From the NCBI RefSeq assembly GCF_964033635.1, contig NZ_OZ035533.1, forward strand, positions 1,302,001-1,366,000: a DNA stretch of 64,000 nt, given 5' to 3'. Below are positions 35,367 to 43,996 of the stretch, in pieces. The notes beneath the pieces are model-generated. The model did not search any database, was not told the DNA's origin, and saw only the letters and a program-made list of their open reading frames with translations. The stretch is from Chitinophaga sp. MM2321 (GTDB lineage: Bacteria; Bacteroidota; Bacteroidia; Chitinophagales; Chitinophagaceae). The position numbers and the translations under genes are program-made. Numbering within the stretch: the first letter of the stretch is position 1; the number at the start of each line of letters is the position of its first letter.

Positions 35367-35870
35367 ATGAAAATATTTTTGCTGGGCTTTATGGGAGCCG
35401 GTAAATCCTATTGGGGCAAGCAGCTGGCCGATCATTGGCAGTTACCCTACTATGACCTGGATGAAGTAATTGTGTCGGCAGAGGAAATGGCTATCAGCGA
35501 TATCTTTGCTACCAAAGGAGAAGATTATTTCCGGGAAAAGGAAAGTATGCTGCTCCGGGAATTATCCCGGCAGGAAAATTTCCTGATCTCCTGTGGCGGT
35601 GGTACGCCCTGTTTTCAGGATAATATGGACTTCATGAATGAGCGGGGTATTACGGTATGGATCAATCCTTCCCTGGAGGCCATGGTGGAAAGGCTGCAAC
35701 GCAAAAAATACAAACGCCCGCTTATCCAGGACCTGGAAGATGAAGACCTGCTCAGTTTTGTAGAGAAGAAACTGGCGGAACGCCAACCTTTTTATCAGCA
35801 ATCAAAGCACATAATTTCATCCGATAATATTTCATTGGATACCTTTACAAAAAATATTGAACATGCATAA
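35367..35870 (+). CDS. aroK: shikimate kinase
   Basis: A 167-residue kinase of normal length. The P-loop is GFMGAGKSYWGKQLA, the substrate Asp is in YYDLDEVIV, the arginine in GEDYFREKESMLL binds shikimate, ISCGGGTPC is the second shikimate contact and RKKYKRPLI is the lid. It phosphorylates shikimate in aromatic amino-acid synthesis. Its final codons overlap the start of the DUF423 gene by 8 bases (ATGCATAA). Confidence 0.96.
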   Translation: MKIFLLGFMGAGKSYWGKQLADHWQLPYYDLDEVIVSAEEMAISDIFATKGEDYFREKESMLLRELSRQENFLISCGGGTPCFQDNMDFMNERGITVWINPSLEAMVERLQRKKYKRPLIQDLEDEDLLSFVEKKLAERQPFYQQSKHIISSDNISLDTFTKNIEHA

Positions 35871-36255
35871 AAGTTTTTTAGTATGGGCAGCGGTACTAGG
35901 CGCATTGGCAGTGGTTTTGGGCGCATTTGGCGCACATAAACTGAAGGAGCTGGTGCCTGCGGAAACCGTATCTACTTTTCAGACAGGCGTTACTTATCAG
36001 TTCTATCATGTATTTGCATTATTAGTTACCGGCATCCTCTTTGCTCATGTGCCGGGCAATCAGCTGCAATGGGCCGGACGATGCTTCATTACAGGTATCA
36101 TCCTGTTCTCCGGATCACTGTATTTATTAACGATGTTGAAGATGACCGGCAACGTAGGTTTAAGAGGCGTTGGGATCATCACACCTATCGGTGGCGTATT
36201 TTTCATTGCCGGCTGGATTTGCCTGCTCCTGGGAGTTTTAAAAATTAAAGTATAA
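35863..36255 (+). CDS. DUF423 family small membrane protein
   Basis: About 130 residues from ATG 35863 (MHKSFLVWAAVLGALAVVLGAFGAH). Four transmembrane helices, with the conserved GAFGAHKLK and a TYQFYHVFALL helix, match DUF423 (YgdD-like). Function unknown. It starts inside the end of aroK, so translational coupling is likely. Confidence 0.92.
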   Translation: MHKSFLVWAAVLGALAVVLGAFGAHKLKELVPAETVSTFQTGVTYQFYHVFALLVTGILFAHVPGNQLQWAGRCFITGIILFSGSLYLLTMLKMTGNVGLRGVGIITPIGGVFFIAGWICLLLGVLKIKV

Positions 36256-36268
36256 AGCGGAAATTCGT

Positions 36269-37687
36269 ATGCATAAATGTTTTTGGGCGCTGTTGATAAG
36301 TGTTGGTATCTGCACCATGGCGTTGGCACAGGATAATAAAGAGATTGCCGGCAAATGGTATGGTGTAGCTAAATCTTATTACGGCGAAAAACAGCGCCTG
36401 ACCATTGTGCTGGAGAAAGACGGAGAAGGATATAAAGGGGAGATGTTAAGCCCCGACCAGACCGAAGACGCGATTAGCTTTGACAACGTTGTATATCGTA
36501 AGGACACCCTGTTGTTGCGGATCGATGGGATCCGGTTTGCTTACGCAGGTGTATGGGACCCCGCAGCAAAACTATTCAAGGGCGTATTTACCTGGAACGG
36601 ACAACGCAGCGATTTTAACCTGTCACGGAAAGAGACCAGGAAAGAAGACCTGTTTAAACGGCCACAGGAGCCGGTTCCACCTTACCCTTACTATACCGAA
36701 GACGTTACGTTTGATAATCAGAAAGATAGTGTTACCCTCGCGGCTACGTTTACCCGTCCGGCAACAATGGGCAGGTACCCGGTAGTAGTGATGATCAGTG
36801 GCTCCGGTCCGCAGGATCGCAATGAAGAAATGGCTTCGCATAAAACATTCCTCGTGCTGGCAGATTACCTGGCCCGCAACGGTGTTGCTTCGCTGCGGTA
36901 TGACGACCGTGGTGTAGGCGCTTCTACCGGCTACTACGGGGATGCAGATGTATATGATTTTGCTGCGGACACTAAAGCTGCTGTAGCTTATCTCAAAACA
37001 AGAAAAGACGTAGATCCATACAGTATCGGGTTATTGGGCCACAGCGAAGGTGCTATTGTAGCGCAGATCGCGGCGGCAAACAATAAGTCGGTCGCTTTTG
37101 TAGTTTCAATGGCAGGGATGGGATTAACCGGCAGGGAGCTGGTAGACCAGCGACTCATTATAGATGCCAAAATGGCCGGTGAACCCGATAGTGTTGTTTC
37201 GGACCGGTTACACCACCTGAAGCCTTACTGGGATGCACTCGCCAGCGATACCAATATTACCGTGGCCAAAGCAAAGGCCGTAGAAGCATTGAGAGAAATA
37301 TACCGTACTTCTCCTGACGATATTAAGAATGAAGTATCCGAAGAGGATTTTGTGAATAATGTGAATCTCAACCGTGAACTGTCTTCCGTGTTGCAATACA
37401 AGCCGCTGGAATACCTGAAGCAGATCAAATGTCCGTTCATGGCCATCAGCGGATCGAGAGACATGCAGGTGGATGCCACCACCAACTTAAACGCCATCGA
37501 ACGCGCATTGCGGGAAAATGGGAATATGCACGTAACAATCCGTAAGTTTGATGGGCTGAATCATTTGTTCCAGCAGTGTAAAACATGCACAGTGGCGGAG
37601 TACGGCGAACTGGAACAAACCATTGATCCCAGGGTACCGGAATTTATTGCGCACTGGATTTTACAGTTGCCGCCAATGGCCCGGTAG
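36269..37687 (+). CDS. secreted alpha/beta hydrolase with N-terminal accessory domain
   Basis: A 472-residue protein with signal peptide (ALLISVGICTMALAQ). About 100 residues of a beta-rich domain (GKWYGVAKSYYGEKQRLTIVLE) precede the hydrolase fold. The nucleophile elbow is GLLGHSEGAI, an oxyanion region PVVVMISGSGPQDRNE comes earlier, the acid is probably in SGSRDMQVD, and the histidine in GLNHLFQ. A lipase/peptidase-like esterase in the periplasm is likely; the substrate is unknown. Confidence 0.9.
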   Translation: MHKCFWALLISVGICTMALAQDNKEIAGKWYGVAKSYYGEKQRLTIVLEKDGEGYKGEMLSPDQTEDAISFDNVVYRKDTLLLRIDGIRFAYAGVWDPAAKLFKGVFTWNGQRSDFNLSRKETRKEDLFKRPQEPVPPYPYYTEDVTFDNQKDSVTLAATFTRPATMGRYPVVVMISGSGPQDRNEEMASHKTFLVLADYLARNGVASLRYDDRGVGASTGYYGDADVYDFAADTKAAVAYLKTRKDVDPYSIGLLGHSEGAIVAQIAAANNKSVAFVVSMAGMGLTGRELVDQRLIIDAKMAGEPDSVVSDRLHHLKPYWDALASDTNITVAKAKAVEALREIYRTSPDDIKNEVSEEDFVNNVNLNRELSSVLQYKPLEYLKQIKCPFMAISGSRDMQVDATTNLNAIERALRENGNMHVTIRKFDGLNHLFQQCKTCTVAEYGELEQTIDPRVPEFIAHWILQLPPMAR

Positions 37688-37708
37688 CCCCAATTTTGAA
37701 GCTATATT

Positions 37709-40330
37709 ATGTCCAAGAATAAACTGAAAACCGAAAAACCGGAAAGCAAAAAACCAAAAGGCGCCACCCCTAATCCTGATGTGCTGAGGAAAGATAAGGA
37801 GCCTGAGGTAAAAGTAAAAGAGCTCGTAAAAGATGAACGTACCCATAAAGTGATGGGCGTGTTCTTTCTTTTGCTGTCTGTTTACTGCTTTATTGCATTC
37901 ACCTCTTATTTAGTTACCTGGGAGGATGACCAGGATAAAGTATTCCGCTATTCTACCAAAGAATTACTCATTGGCGATGTGAAAGTAGATAACCTGCTGG
38001 GTCGCCTGGGCGCCTATGTTTCGCATAATTTCTTTTTTAATGGTGTAGGTATCGCAGCCTACCTGTTCTGTTATTTCTTTTTTATTATCGGTATTAATTT
38101 TATCGTCGGACGCCGGGTTTTCCGCATCTGGCGTAACATAAAGTATATCATTTTCGGATTACTCTTTATCAGCATGACCATGGCCTTTGTGGCCGGTAGT
38201 GCCGATTTCCCCTGGGGCGGTGCACTGGGTAACGCCCTGGATAAATGGACTTCCGGTTTCGTGGGCAAAACCGGTACGGCCCTGTTACTGCTGGTAGCGG
38301 GTCTTTCCTGGCTGATCTGGAAATTTAATTTCGATTTCAAGTGGCCGGAGAAAAAAGTGAAACCTGTCAGACAACCCGCGCCTGTTCCGGCTGCATCTCC
38401 TGCATTTGCCGCCGCCGCTACATCAGCAACAGCTGCTGCTACCGGGGATGCTGACCGTAAAAACGGCCTGAAAGAAGATAACGGGGTGATGGTAATTCCA
38501 CCAATGGAGGAGGAAGAGGATGGAGAAGAATTACCACCCATGCACCTGGTAGAGAAAGACGATATTACCGTGATCCCTTCCCATGCACCTTATATGCCGC
38601 CTGCCATGGCAGCGGAACCGGAAGAAACAGCGCCGGATGAAGAAGAAGAGGAAGAAGAAGATCCCGGACCTTTGTTATACATTGAAGAAATACCGGAAGA
38701 GGCGCCGGTTGCTAAAAAGAAAACAGCACCGGGAGAAGTAGCTTTTGAGATCAAGCCTACTTTCAAGGATGAAGAAGAGGAAGTGGAAGAAATTGTGCCG
38801 GTAAGACCGGTAGGGCCGGTAGATCCTTACGATCCATCGCTGGATCTGCGGGACTACAAATTCCCCGGGCTCGATCTCCTGGCAAACCATAATGCCGACC
38901 GCGTGATCGTGCAGGACACTGCCGAACTGGAAAAGAACAAAAATCAGATCATTGATACCCTGAAGAACTACGACATTTCCATACAGAAGATCAGTGCCAC
39001 CGTTGGCCCTACGGTTACTTTGTATGAAATTGTACCTGCTGCCGGGGTGCGCATCTCCCGTATTAAAAATCTGGAAGATGATATTGCCCTGAGCTTGTCG
39101 GCCCTGGGTATCCGTATCATCGCGCCCATACCTGGTAAAGGTACTATCGGGATAGAAGTGCCCAATGTGAAAAAGAGCATTGTATCTCTCAAAAATATGC
39201 TGGCCTCGGAAAAATTCCAGACCAGTACCATGGACCTGCCGATTGCAATTGGTAAAAAGATCGACAATGAAAACTTCATTGCGGATCTGGCGAAAATGCC
39301 CCACCTGCTTATGGCGGGTGCTACAGGTCAGGGTAAATCCGTTGGTATCAATACATTGCTGGTATCGCTGCTTTATAAAAAGCATCCATCGCAGCTGAAG
39401 TTTGTATTAGTGGATCCCAAAAAAGTGGAATTATCACTCTATAAGCTCATCGAAAAGCATTTCCTGGCCAAATTACCCGGAGAAGACGATGCCATTATCA
39501 CCGATACTAAAAAGGTGATCCACACCCTCAATGCCTTGTGTATCGAGATGGATCTGCGTTACGACCTGCTGAAAGAAGCCGGTACCCGTAATATCAAGGA
39601 GTACAACGGGAAGTTTACACAGCGTCGCCTGAACCCCGAAAAGGGCCACCGTTACCTGCCTTTCATTGTGCTGGTGGTAGATGAATTTGCCGATTTGATC
39701 ATGACGGCGGGTAAAGAAGTGGAAATGCCGATAGCCCGTTTGGCCCAGCTGGCCCGTGCCGTGGGCATTCACCTGATCATTGCTACGCAGCGCCCGTCTG
39801 TAAACATTATCACAGGTACTATCAAGGCCAACTTCCCGGCCCGTGTAGCCTTTAAGGTGTCTTCCAAAATAGATTCCCGTACCATCCTGGATATCGGCGG
39901 CGCCGAGCAGCTGATCGGTCAGGGGGATATGCTGGTGTCTTTTAACGGTGAACTGGTACGCCTGCAATGTGCCTTCGTGGATACGCCGGAAGTGGAGAAT
40001 GTGGCAGAATTCATCGGTAACCAGAAAGGTTATCCCGAGGCTTTCCTGCTACCGGAATACGTGGATGACAAGGATACCGAAGGTAAGGAACTGACTTTGG
40101 CAGACAGGGACCCTTTATTCAATGATGCTGCCCAGGTAATCGTGCAAACCCAGCAGGGATCTACTTCTTTGTTGCAACGCCGCATGAAATTGGGCTATAA
40201 TCGTGCAGGCCGACTGATGGACCAGCTGGAAGCTGCAGGCATAGTAGGCCCCAATATGGGTAGTAAAGCAAGGGATGTGCTTGTTAAGACAGAAGCAGAT
40301 TTATTTGAAATTCTTAATGATTTGTTATAA
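37709..40330 (+). CDS. ftsK: FtsK/SpoIIIE-family DNA translocase
   Basis: An 873-residue protein. N-terminal membrane helices (four, about residues 50-205) are followed by a long Pro/Ala/Glu-rich linker with acidic runs (about 215-360). The motor has Walker A GATGQGKSVGIN, the LLVDPKK-like VLVDPKKVELSLY and Walker B FIVLVVDEFADLIM. The C-terminal gamma winged helix (LLQRRMKLGYNRAGRLMDQLEAAGIVG) recognises KOPS-like polarity sequences. It moves chromosome ends through the division septum and activates XerCD. It precedes the LolA-like gene by 122 bases. Confidence 0.96.
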   Translation: MSKNKLKTEKPESKKPKGATPNPDVLRKDKEPEVKVKELVKDERTHKVMGVFFLLLSVYCFIAFTSYLVTWEDDQDKVFRYSTKELLIGDVKVDNLLGRLGAYVSHNFFFNGVGIAAYLFCYFFFIIGINFIVGRRVFRIWRNIKYIIFGLLFISMTMAFVAGSADFPWGGALGNALDKWTSGFVGKTGTALLLLVAGLSWLIWKFNFDFKWPEKKVKPVRQPAPVPAASPAFAAAATSATAAATGDADRKNGLKEDNGVMVIPPMEEEEDGEELPPMHLVEKDDITVIPSHAPYMPPAMAAEPEETAPDEEEEEEEDPGPLLYIEEIPEEAPVAKKKTAPGEVAFEIKPTFKDEEEEVEEIVPVRPVGPVDPYDPSLDLRDYKFPGLDLLANHNADRVIVQDTAELEKNKNQIIDTLKNYDISIQKISATVGPTVTLYEIVPAAGVRISRIKNLEDDIALSLSALGIRIIAPIPGKGTIGIEVPNVKKSIVSLKNMLASEKFQTSTMDLPIAIGKKIDNENFIADLAKMPHLLMAGATGQGKSVGINTLLVSLLYKKHPSQLKFVLVDPKKVELSLYKLIEKHFLAKLPGEDDAIITDTKKVIHTLNALCIEMDLRYDLLKEAGTRNIKEYNGKFTQRRLNPEKGHRYLPFIVLVVDEFADLIMTAGKEVEMPIARLAQLARAVGIHLIIATQRPSVNIITGTIKANFPARVAFKVSSKIDSRTILDIGGAEQLIGQGDMLVSFNGELVRLQCAFVDTPEVENVAEFIGNQKGYPEAFLLPEYVDDKDTEGKELTLADRDPLFNDAAQVIVQTQQGSTSLLQRRMKLGYNRAGRLMDQLEAAGIVGPNMGSKARDVLVKTEADLFEILNDLL

Positions 40331-40452
40331 TATGTTAGTATTTGACAGACATTTTAACAAAATATACGAGTTTTGCAATCCGGTAAATACCGGCTTAATC
40401 ATACCGGCATGGCATTTGTCCAGTGCAGGTTAGTAAATCAAAAAAATCTACA

Positions 40453-41112
40453 ATGAAGAAATTTGTATTAACAGGAATGTTGTTGAGTGGAATCATTTTC
40501 AGCGGCATGGCCCAAACCCAAGGAGCCAGCGATGCTAAAGCAAAAACAATCCTGGATGGTGTTAGTAATAAATTCAAATCATTAAAGACCGTAGTTGCCA
40601 ATTTTGTACTTAAAATAGAAGGTGCCAATAACAGTGTAAGTGATTCCAAAAAGGGAACGGTTTACCTGAAAGGCGCTAAATATAAAGTAACACTGCCAGG
40701 CCAGGAAATCATCAGCGATAACAAAACTTCCTGGACATACGCCAAAGATGTGAATGAAGTGACCATCAATAATGTAGACCAGAGCAGCGGCGCTATGACA
40801 CCTGCCAAACTCTTCACCAATTTCTACGATAAGGACTACCTGTACCGCATGGAAGGCGAAAGCAAAGAAAAAGGTAAAGTGCTGCAGAATATAGAATTAA
40901 CGCCAACAGATAAGTCCAAGAATATCTTTAAAGTGATTGTTTCCGTAGATAAAAAAGGCCAGAGCATCGCCAGGATGAAAGTGTTTGAGAAAAATGGCAA
41001 CCATTATACCTACGAAATCACCAACTTCACCCCCAACGCAAATGTAACAGACGCTACTTTCTCCTTTGACGCCAAGAAATACCCTGGCGTAGAAGTAGTG
41101 GATCTCAGATAG
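40453..41112 (+). CDS. LolA-like outer-membrane lipoprotein carrier protein
   Basis: About 219 residues from ATG 40453 (MKKFVLTGMLLSGIIFSGMAQ signal peptide). The LolA/LppM-like fold is indicated by ILDGVSNKFKSLKTVVANFVLKIEG, GTVYLKGAKYKVTLPGQEIISD and TSWTYAKDVNEVTINNVDQ. It is periplasmic and shuttles lipoproteins to the outer membrane. FtsK-LolA adjacency is frequent in Bacteroidota. The gene is followed by a long inverted repeat. Confidence 0.92.
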   Translation: MKKFVLTGMLLSGIIFSGMAQTQGASDAKAKTILDGVSNKFKSLKTVVANFVLKIEGANNSVSDSKKGTVYLKGAKYKVTLPGQEIISDNKTSWTYAKDVNEVTINNVDQSSGAMTPAKLFTNFYDKDYLYRMEGESKEKGKVLQNIELTPTDKSKNIFKVIVSVDKKGQSIARMKVFEKNGNHYTYEITNFTPNANVTDATFSFDAKKYPGVEVVDLR

Positions 41113-41137
41113 GAGCTTTTGATGTGGGAATTTTCGA

Positions 41138-41231
41138 ATTTATTGATTTTGGAGTTTAGTTATTTGAAATACAGTGAAGATCTTCGCTGTATTTCAAATA
41201 ACTAAATTCCAAAATTCCAAAATCAATAAAT
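41138..41231. repeat. long A/T-rich inverted repeat between lolA and lpdA
   Basis: A near-palindrome is centred on GAAGATCTTC at 41180/41181. From the centre outward 30 positions pair with only two G-U pairs. The right arm then has an 8-base insertion AAAATTCC (41211-41218), a tandem duplication, after which 12 more bases pair (41139-41150 with 41219-41230). The right arm shares ATTCCAAAATTCCAAAATCA with 13970-13989. Confidence 0.9.
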
Positions 41232-41243
41232 CTAATTATTGTT

Positions 41244-41251
41244 TACCTTTG
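41244..41251 (+). promoter_or_regulatory. -7 box TACCTTTG, lpdA promoter
   Basis: TACCTTTG is 27 bases before ATG 41278. It fits TAnnTTTG exactly. It lies just after the inverted repeat arm, with no clear TTTG at -33. Confidence 0.6.
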
Positions 41252-41277
41252 GCAAGTTTCATTTAAAATTAAACAAT

Positions 41278-42684
41278 ATGGCATACGACGTAATCGTAAT
41301 TGGTAGTGGCCCCGGTGGATATGTGGCTGCTATCCGTGCTGCACAGCTGGGATTCAAGACCGCAGTAGTGGAGAGAGAGAGCCTGGGTGGTATCTGTTTA
41401 AACTGGGGTTGTATCCCTACCAAAGCTTTATTAAAAACTGCACAGATATTTGAATATACGCAGCATTCTAAAGATTATGGGATCACAGTTGCAGATGCAA
41501 AAGTGGATTTTGAAGCGGTGATTAAACGCAGTCGCGGTGTTGCTGATAAAATGAGCAGGGGCGTACAGTTCCTGATGAAGAAGAATAAGATTGATGTATT
41601 AATGGGCAATGGTAAAGTAAAAGCCAAAGGCCAGGTAGAAGTTACTGATAAAGACGGTAAAGCTGCTGTACATGAAGCTAAACACATCATTCTGGCTACA
41701 GGTGCCCGCGCACGTGAATTGCCAAACCTTAAAATAGATGGTAAGAACGTAATCGGTTACCGCGAAGCCATGGTACTGCCTCAGCAGCCTAAATCCATGA
41801 TCGTGGTTGGTTCCGGCGCTATCGGTGTGGAGTTTGCTTACTTCTATGCTACCCTCGGTACTAAAGTAACGATCGTTGAGTTCCTGCCACGTATCGTTCC
41901 GGTAGAAGATGAAGATATCTCCAAAGAACTGGAAAAAATATACAAGAAGAAAGGCATTGAAATCATGACCAATGCTTCTGTTGAAGCGGTAGAAGCCAGC
42001 GGTAATGGTGTGAAAGCGAAAGTTAAAACACAAACCGGCGAAGTTACCCTGGAAGCAGACGTGGTACTGAGTGCAGTAGGTATTTCTGCCAACATCGAAA
42101 ATATCGGCCTGGAAACACTGGGTATCAAAACCGATAAAGGCCGCGTACTGGTGGATAAATACTACCAGACCAACATCCCGGGCGTTTACGCTATCGGCGA
42201 TATGGTACCCGGTCAGGCGCTGGCACACGTTGCTTCCAAAGAAGCGATTATCTGTGTGGAAGCCATCGGTTACAACGAAAAGAAATACGCACACAAACCT
42301 GAACCAATCGACTATATGAACATTCCGGGTTGTACTTACTGTGCACCTGAAATTGCTTCTGTTGGTTATACAGAGAAAGCTGCGAAAGAAGCAGGATACG
42401 AAGTTAAAGTGGGTAAATTCCCCTTCTCTGCCTCCGGTAAGGCTTCTGCCGCCGGCGCAACAGAAGGCTTCGTAAAAGTGATCTTTGACGCCAAATACGG
42501 CGAATGGCTAGGTACCCACATGATTGGCGCTAACGTAACAGAGATCATCGCTGAAACAGTAGTAGCCCGCAAACTGGAAACTACTTACCAGGAAGTGCTG
42601 GATTCTATCCACCCACATCCAACCATGAGCGAGTCTGTAAAAGATGCGATTGAAGTAGCTTACGGCGAAGCGATTCACCTGTAG
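41278..42684 (+). CDS. lpdA: dihydrolipoyl dehydrogenase
   Basis: About 468 residues from ATG 41278 (MAYDVIVIGSGPGGYVAA), normal for E3. The redox disulfide motif is GGICLNWGCIPTKALL, the NAD motif is IVVGSGAIGVEFAYFYATLG, and the C-terminal active-site pair is in SIHPHPTMSE. It reoxidises dihydrolipoamide with FAD and NAD in 2-oxoacid dehydrogenase complexes. E1 and E2 genes are not nearby. Confidence 0.97.
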   Translation: MAYDVIVIGSGPGGYVAAIRAAQLGFKTAVVERESLGGICLNWGCIPTKALLKTAQIFEYTQHSKDYGITVADAKVDFEAVIKRSRGVADKMSRGVQFLMKKNKIDVLMGNGKVKAKGQVEVTDKDGKAAVHEAKHIILATGARARELPNLKIDGKNVIGYREAMVLPQQPKSMIVVGSGAIGVEFAYFYATLGTKVTIVEFLPRIVPVEDEDISKELEKIYKKKGIEIMTNASVEAVEASGNGVKAKVKTQTGEVTLEADVVLSAVGISANIENIGLETLGIKTDKGRVLVDKYYQTNIPGVYAIGDMVPGQALAHVASKEAIICVEAIGYNEKKYAHKPEPIDYMNIPGCTYCAPEIASVGYTEKAAKEAGYEVKVGKFPFSASGKASAAGATEGFVKVIFDAKYGEWLGTHMIGANVTEIIAETVVARKLETTYQEVLDSIHPHPTMSESVKDAIEVAYGEAIHL

Positions 42685-42707
42685 AAGATTTCACGCTAAA
42701 ATATATG

Positions 42708-42755
42708 GAAGGCAAAGCAGCCGGTATTTTAAAAATACCTCGCAGCTTTGCCTTC
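42708..42755 (+). terminator. intrinsic terminator after lpdA
   Basis: Outer stem GAAGGCAAAGC/GCTTTGCCTTC and inner stem GGTATTTT/AAAATACC are separated by an internal loop. A T-rich run (TTCTTTTTTT) follows at once. Confidence 0.88.
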
Positions 42756-42777
42756 TTCTTTTTTTATCTCCCTAAAA

Positions 42778-43887
42778 CTACACCTGTAACTGTAAGGAAA
42801 TAGCGTATACGCCATTATCTTCTTTAATCAGCAACTCGTATTTATCCGGGTACAGGTGATCCAGCCGCTGACGGGTATTCGTAATGCCAATGCCGGTAGG
42901 ACTGGTTTCCTGCGGGATGGTAAACAGTTTATTACTGCAATAAAAACTGATTTTATGCGGAGAGGTATTCAGGGCAATGATAATATCCGACGCCTCCTGG
43001 TTACTCACCCCATACTTGAATGCATTTTCCAGGAAGGGTAGTAACACCAACGGCGCAATACATTTAAATCCCGGGTTGCCTGTTACGGAAAACCGGACCT
43101 TTGTTTTGGTACTCAGTCTTAATTTCTGCAGGTCTATGTAGTCATGGATACAATCAATTTCACGCTGTAATAACACATAATCATCGCGGGTATCTGCCGT
43201 TACATACCGCAGCATATTCGACAACTTCATGATGCTGTCTGCGGTATATTCATGTTTGGACATGGCCAGCGAATAAATATTATTAAGGGTATTAAAAAGA
43301 AAGTGAGGATTGATCTGTGCTTTTAAGAAAGATAATTCCGCCTGCGTTTTCCATGTTTCCGCATACAGGGCCCTTTTCTCTGTTTGCCGCGACTGGTGCG
43401 TGGTTTCAATAGCAATACCCAATGCGATGGTGAGCAGGAAAAGAAAGATGCTGACAATATCCACGTGTATGCGTGGCGGTGGCATCGGGTTGATATTCCG
43501 CACATACCCGATGTGTTCAGGGTGTGACAACGTTGAAAACAGGTGATCAAATGGCTGCATAACAAGGATCATCAATAGTAATACAGCTACCGTTAAAAAG
43601 TACAGTGCATACTGTTTGCGGTAATATAATTGTGGGAAGAGAAAATTGGTATGGAAATAAAATAAGGAGATGTAGGTAAGCACAAACACCAGGTAATCTG
43701 GTGAAAGTAATAACGCAGTGGTTTTGTTACTACCCGTTTGCCCGTTGAGAAAAAGCAGGGGTAGACCCAGGCATATCAGCCACCCCACGATATGGGCGAA
43801 TATAACCGCAAATTTTAACCGGAACATGCTCACAGATATTAACAGATACATGAATTTGCGCCATTCTTCCGGGATAATCCGTGGCAT
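42778..43887 (-). CDS. LytS/YehU-type membrane sensor histidine kinase
   Basis: A 369-residue kinase with four hydrophobic segments in the first 170 residues and a His_kinase domain: LKAQINPHFLFNTLNNIYSL (phospho-acceptor His), PFLENAFKYG (N-box) and GIGITNTRQRLDHLY (G-box). In this class the partner is a LytTR regulator, normally adjacent, but none is encoded next to it. ATG at 43851 or 43827 could be the true start because the first residues are charged and precede the first membrane helix. Confidence 0.92.
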   Translation of the reverse strand: MPRIIPEEWRKFMYLLISVSMFRLKFAVIFAHIVGWLICLGLPLLFLNGQTGSNKTTALLLSPDYLVFVLTYISLFYFHTNFLFPQLYYRKQYALYFLTVAVLLLMILVMQPFDHLFSTLSHPEHIGYVRNINPMPPPRIHVDIVSIFLFLLTIALGIAIETTHQSRQTEKRALYAETWKTQAELSFLKAQINPHFLFNTLNNIYSLAMSKHEYTADSIMKLSNMLRYVTADTRDDYVLLQREIDCIHDYIDLQKLRLSTKTKVRFSVTGNPGFKCIAPLVLLPFLENAFKYGVSNQEASDIIIALNTSPHKISFYCSNKLFTIPQETSPTGIGITNTRQRLDHLYPDKYELLIKEDNGVYAISLQLQV

Positions 43888-43996
43888 CTCTGTAAATAGC
43901 TGCTTTGTATCGATGAATGATCAGAAACAGGGGCTTATCCTTTCCCCCCTCCATTAATTGTAGTAAATTGCCTGTTTTATAAAAAGAATATCAGAT